DNA from: 2-01-FULL-49-17 sp035549275
GTDB lineage: Bacteria > Patescibacteriota > Minisyncoccia > 2-02-FULL-40-12 > GWA2-44-9
NCBI GenBank assembly: GCA_035549275.1
Contig: DASZRH010000004.1
Location: forward strand, 1-12,766
Direction: 5' to 3'
DNA length: 12,766 bases
Every line of letters starts with the position of its first letter. Within the stretch, counting starts at the first letter, position 1. The position numbers and the translations under genes are program-made. Positions 12,569-12,766 of this stretch are shown piece by piece. The notes beneath the pieces are model-generated. The model was not told the DNA's origin. It made no database searches and saw only the letters and a program-made list of their open reading frames with translations.

Positions 12569-12766
12569 TATGCAGCGTATTGAAGACTGTCCCTTGGCTG
12601 GAATTCACTCCTGCCAGCGGAGAGTCTAACAATCGGCCCACCTTGTTGCGCTCGAATTTTCGACGATAACTGAATAGTGCCACCGTTCACACACGACCGT
12701 AGCGAGCGTGCGTGTTTTTTGATCGTTTCCGGGGCAAGAAGGGGGTCTAACATATTAATAACTTCG
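12569..12766 (+). other. Intergenic end region with two hairpins
   Basis: No convincing gene is seen. GACTGTCC (12585-12592) pairs with GGAGAGTC (12619-12626) at 7 of 8 positions, and GCTGG (12597-12601) with CCAGC (12614-12618) inside it. TCGAA-TT-TTCGA follows near 12652-12663. The region could be a 3' untranslated end or a leader for a gene beyond the window. Confidence 0.4.
12687..12720 (+). terminator. Likely intrinsic terminator
   Basis: ACACACG (about 12689-12695) can pair with CGTGCGTGT-type sequence (about 12706-12714) with one mismatch and a G.T pair, followed directly by six T (12715-12720). The stem is imperfect, so confidence is moderate. It would end the RodA transcript or a short RNA from the region before it. 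Confidence 0.5.

Noticed and set aside
12670..12720. T-box-like element (AGTGCCACCG before a terminator).
   Set aside because: The conserved TGGnACCGCG antiterminator sequence and a specifier stem are not present.

Overview
The window looks like part of a Candidate Phyla Radiation (Patescibacteria, probably Parcubacteria-like) genome. This is inferred from several things together: short, tightly overlapping genes, few Shine-Dalgarno sites, a 23S rRNA gene interrupted by group I introns with a LAGLIDADG gene, a 23S-5S unit with no 16S beside it, and a minimal cell-envelope gene set. No lineage assignment by search was possible.

Layout. Positions 1-2767 hold a + strand operon whose genes overlap by a few bases: the end of adenylate kinase (adk), methionine aminopeptidase (map), a membrane-anchored CAP/SCP-domain protein and a sortase. 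A strong promoter lies in the last codons of the sortase and drives a 637-residue secreted surface protein. That protein has a long Thr-Pro linker, Ig-like and DUF11-like domains, and a C-terminal tail resembling a sorting signal, so it is a natural substrate for the neighbouring sortase. A near-perfect 52-nt palindrome (4737-4788) then appears to act both as terminator and as promoter for a small cysteine-containing membrane protein, whose mRNA should be leaderless.

Positions 5188-9828 form an rRNA unit: promoter, structured leader with an attenuator-like terminator, 23S rRNA, 5S rRNA and terminator. Long flanking inverted repeats define the 23S precursor. The 23S gene is interrupted twice in its 3' part. 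Intron 1 (8301-8597) is an ORF-less group I intron at the position equivalent to E. coli U2593, the site of the Chlamydomonas I-CreI intron. Intron 2 (8660-9398) splits the sarcin-ricin loop after the equivalent of U2656 and carries, in its P6 loop, a single-motif LAGLIDADG endonuclease resembling I-CreI. Only 62 nt of exon separate them. The introns share conserved core blocks, so they look like relatives. Joining the three exons restores a standard sequence at both junctions (about 3150 nt spliced).

Positions 9878-12766 hold a small coiled-coil protein with a DnaJ-like CxxC pair and its own promoter and terminator, a membrane-anchored beta-rich protein, the cell-wall SEDS glycosyltransferase RodA, a short TsaB-like protein, and a structured intergenic end with a likely terminator. 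The envelope genes (CAP protein, sortase, surface protein, RodA) suggest a peptidoglycan wall with covalently or membrane-anchored surface proteins.
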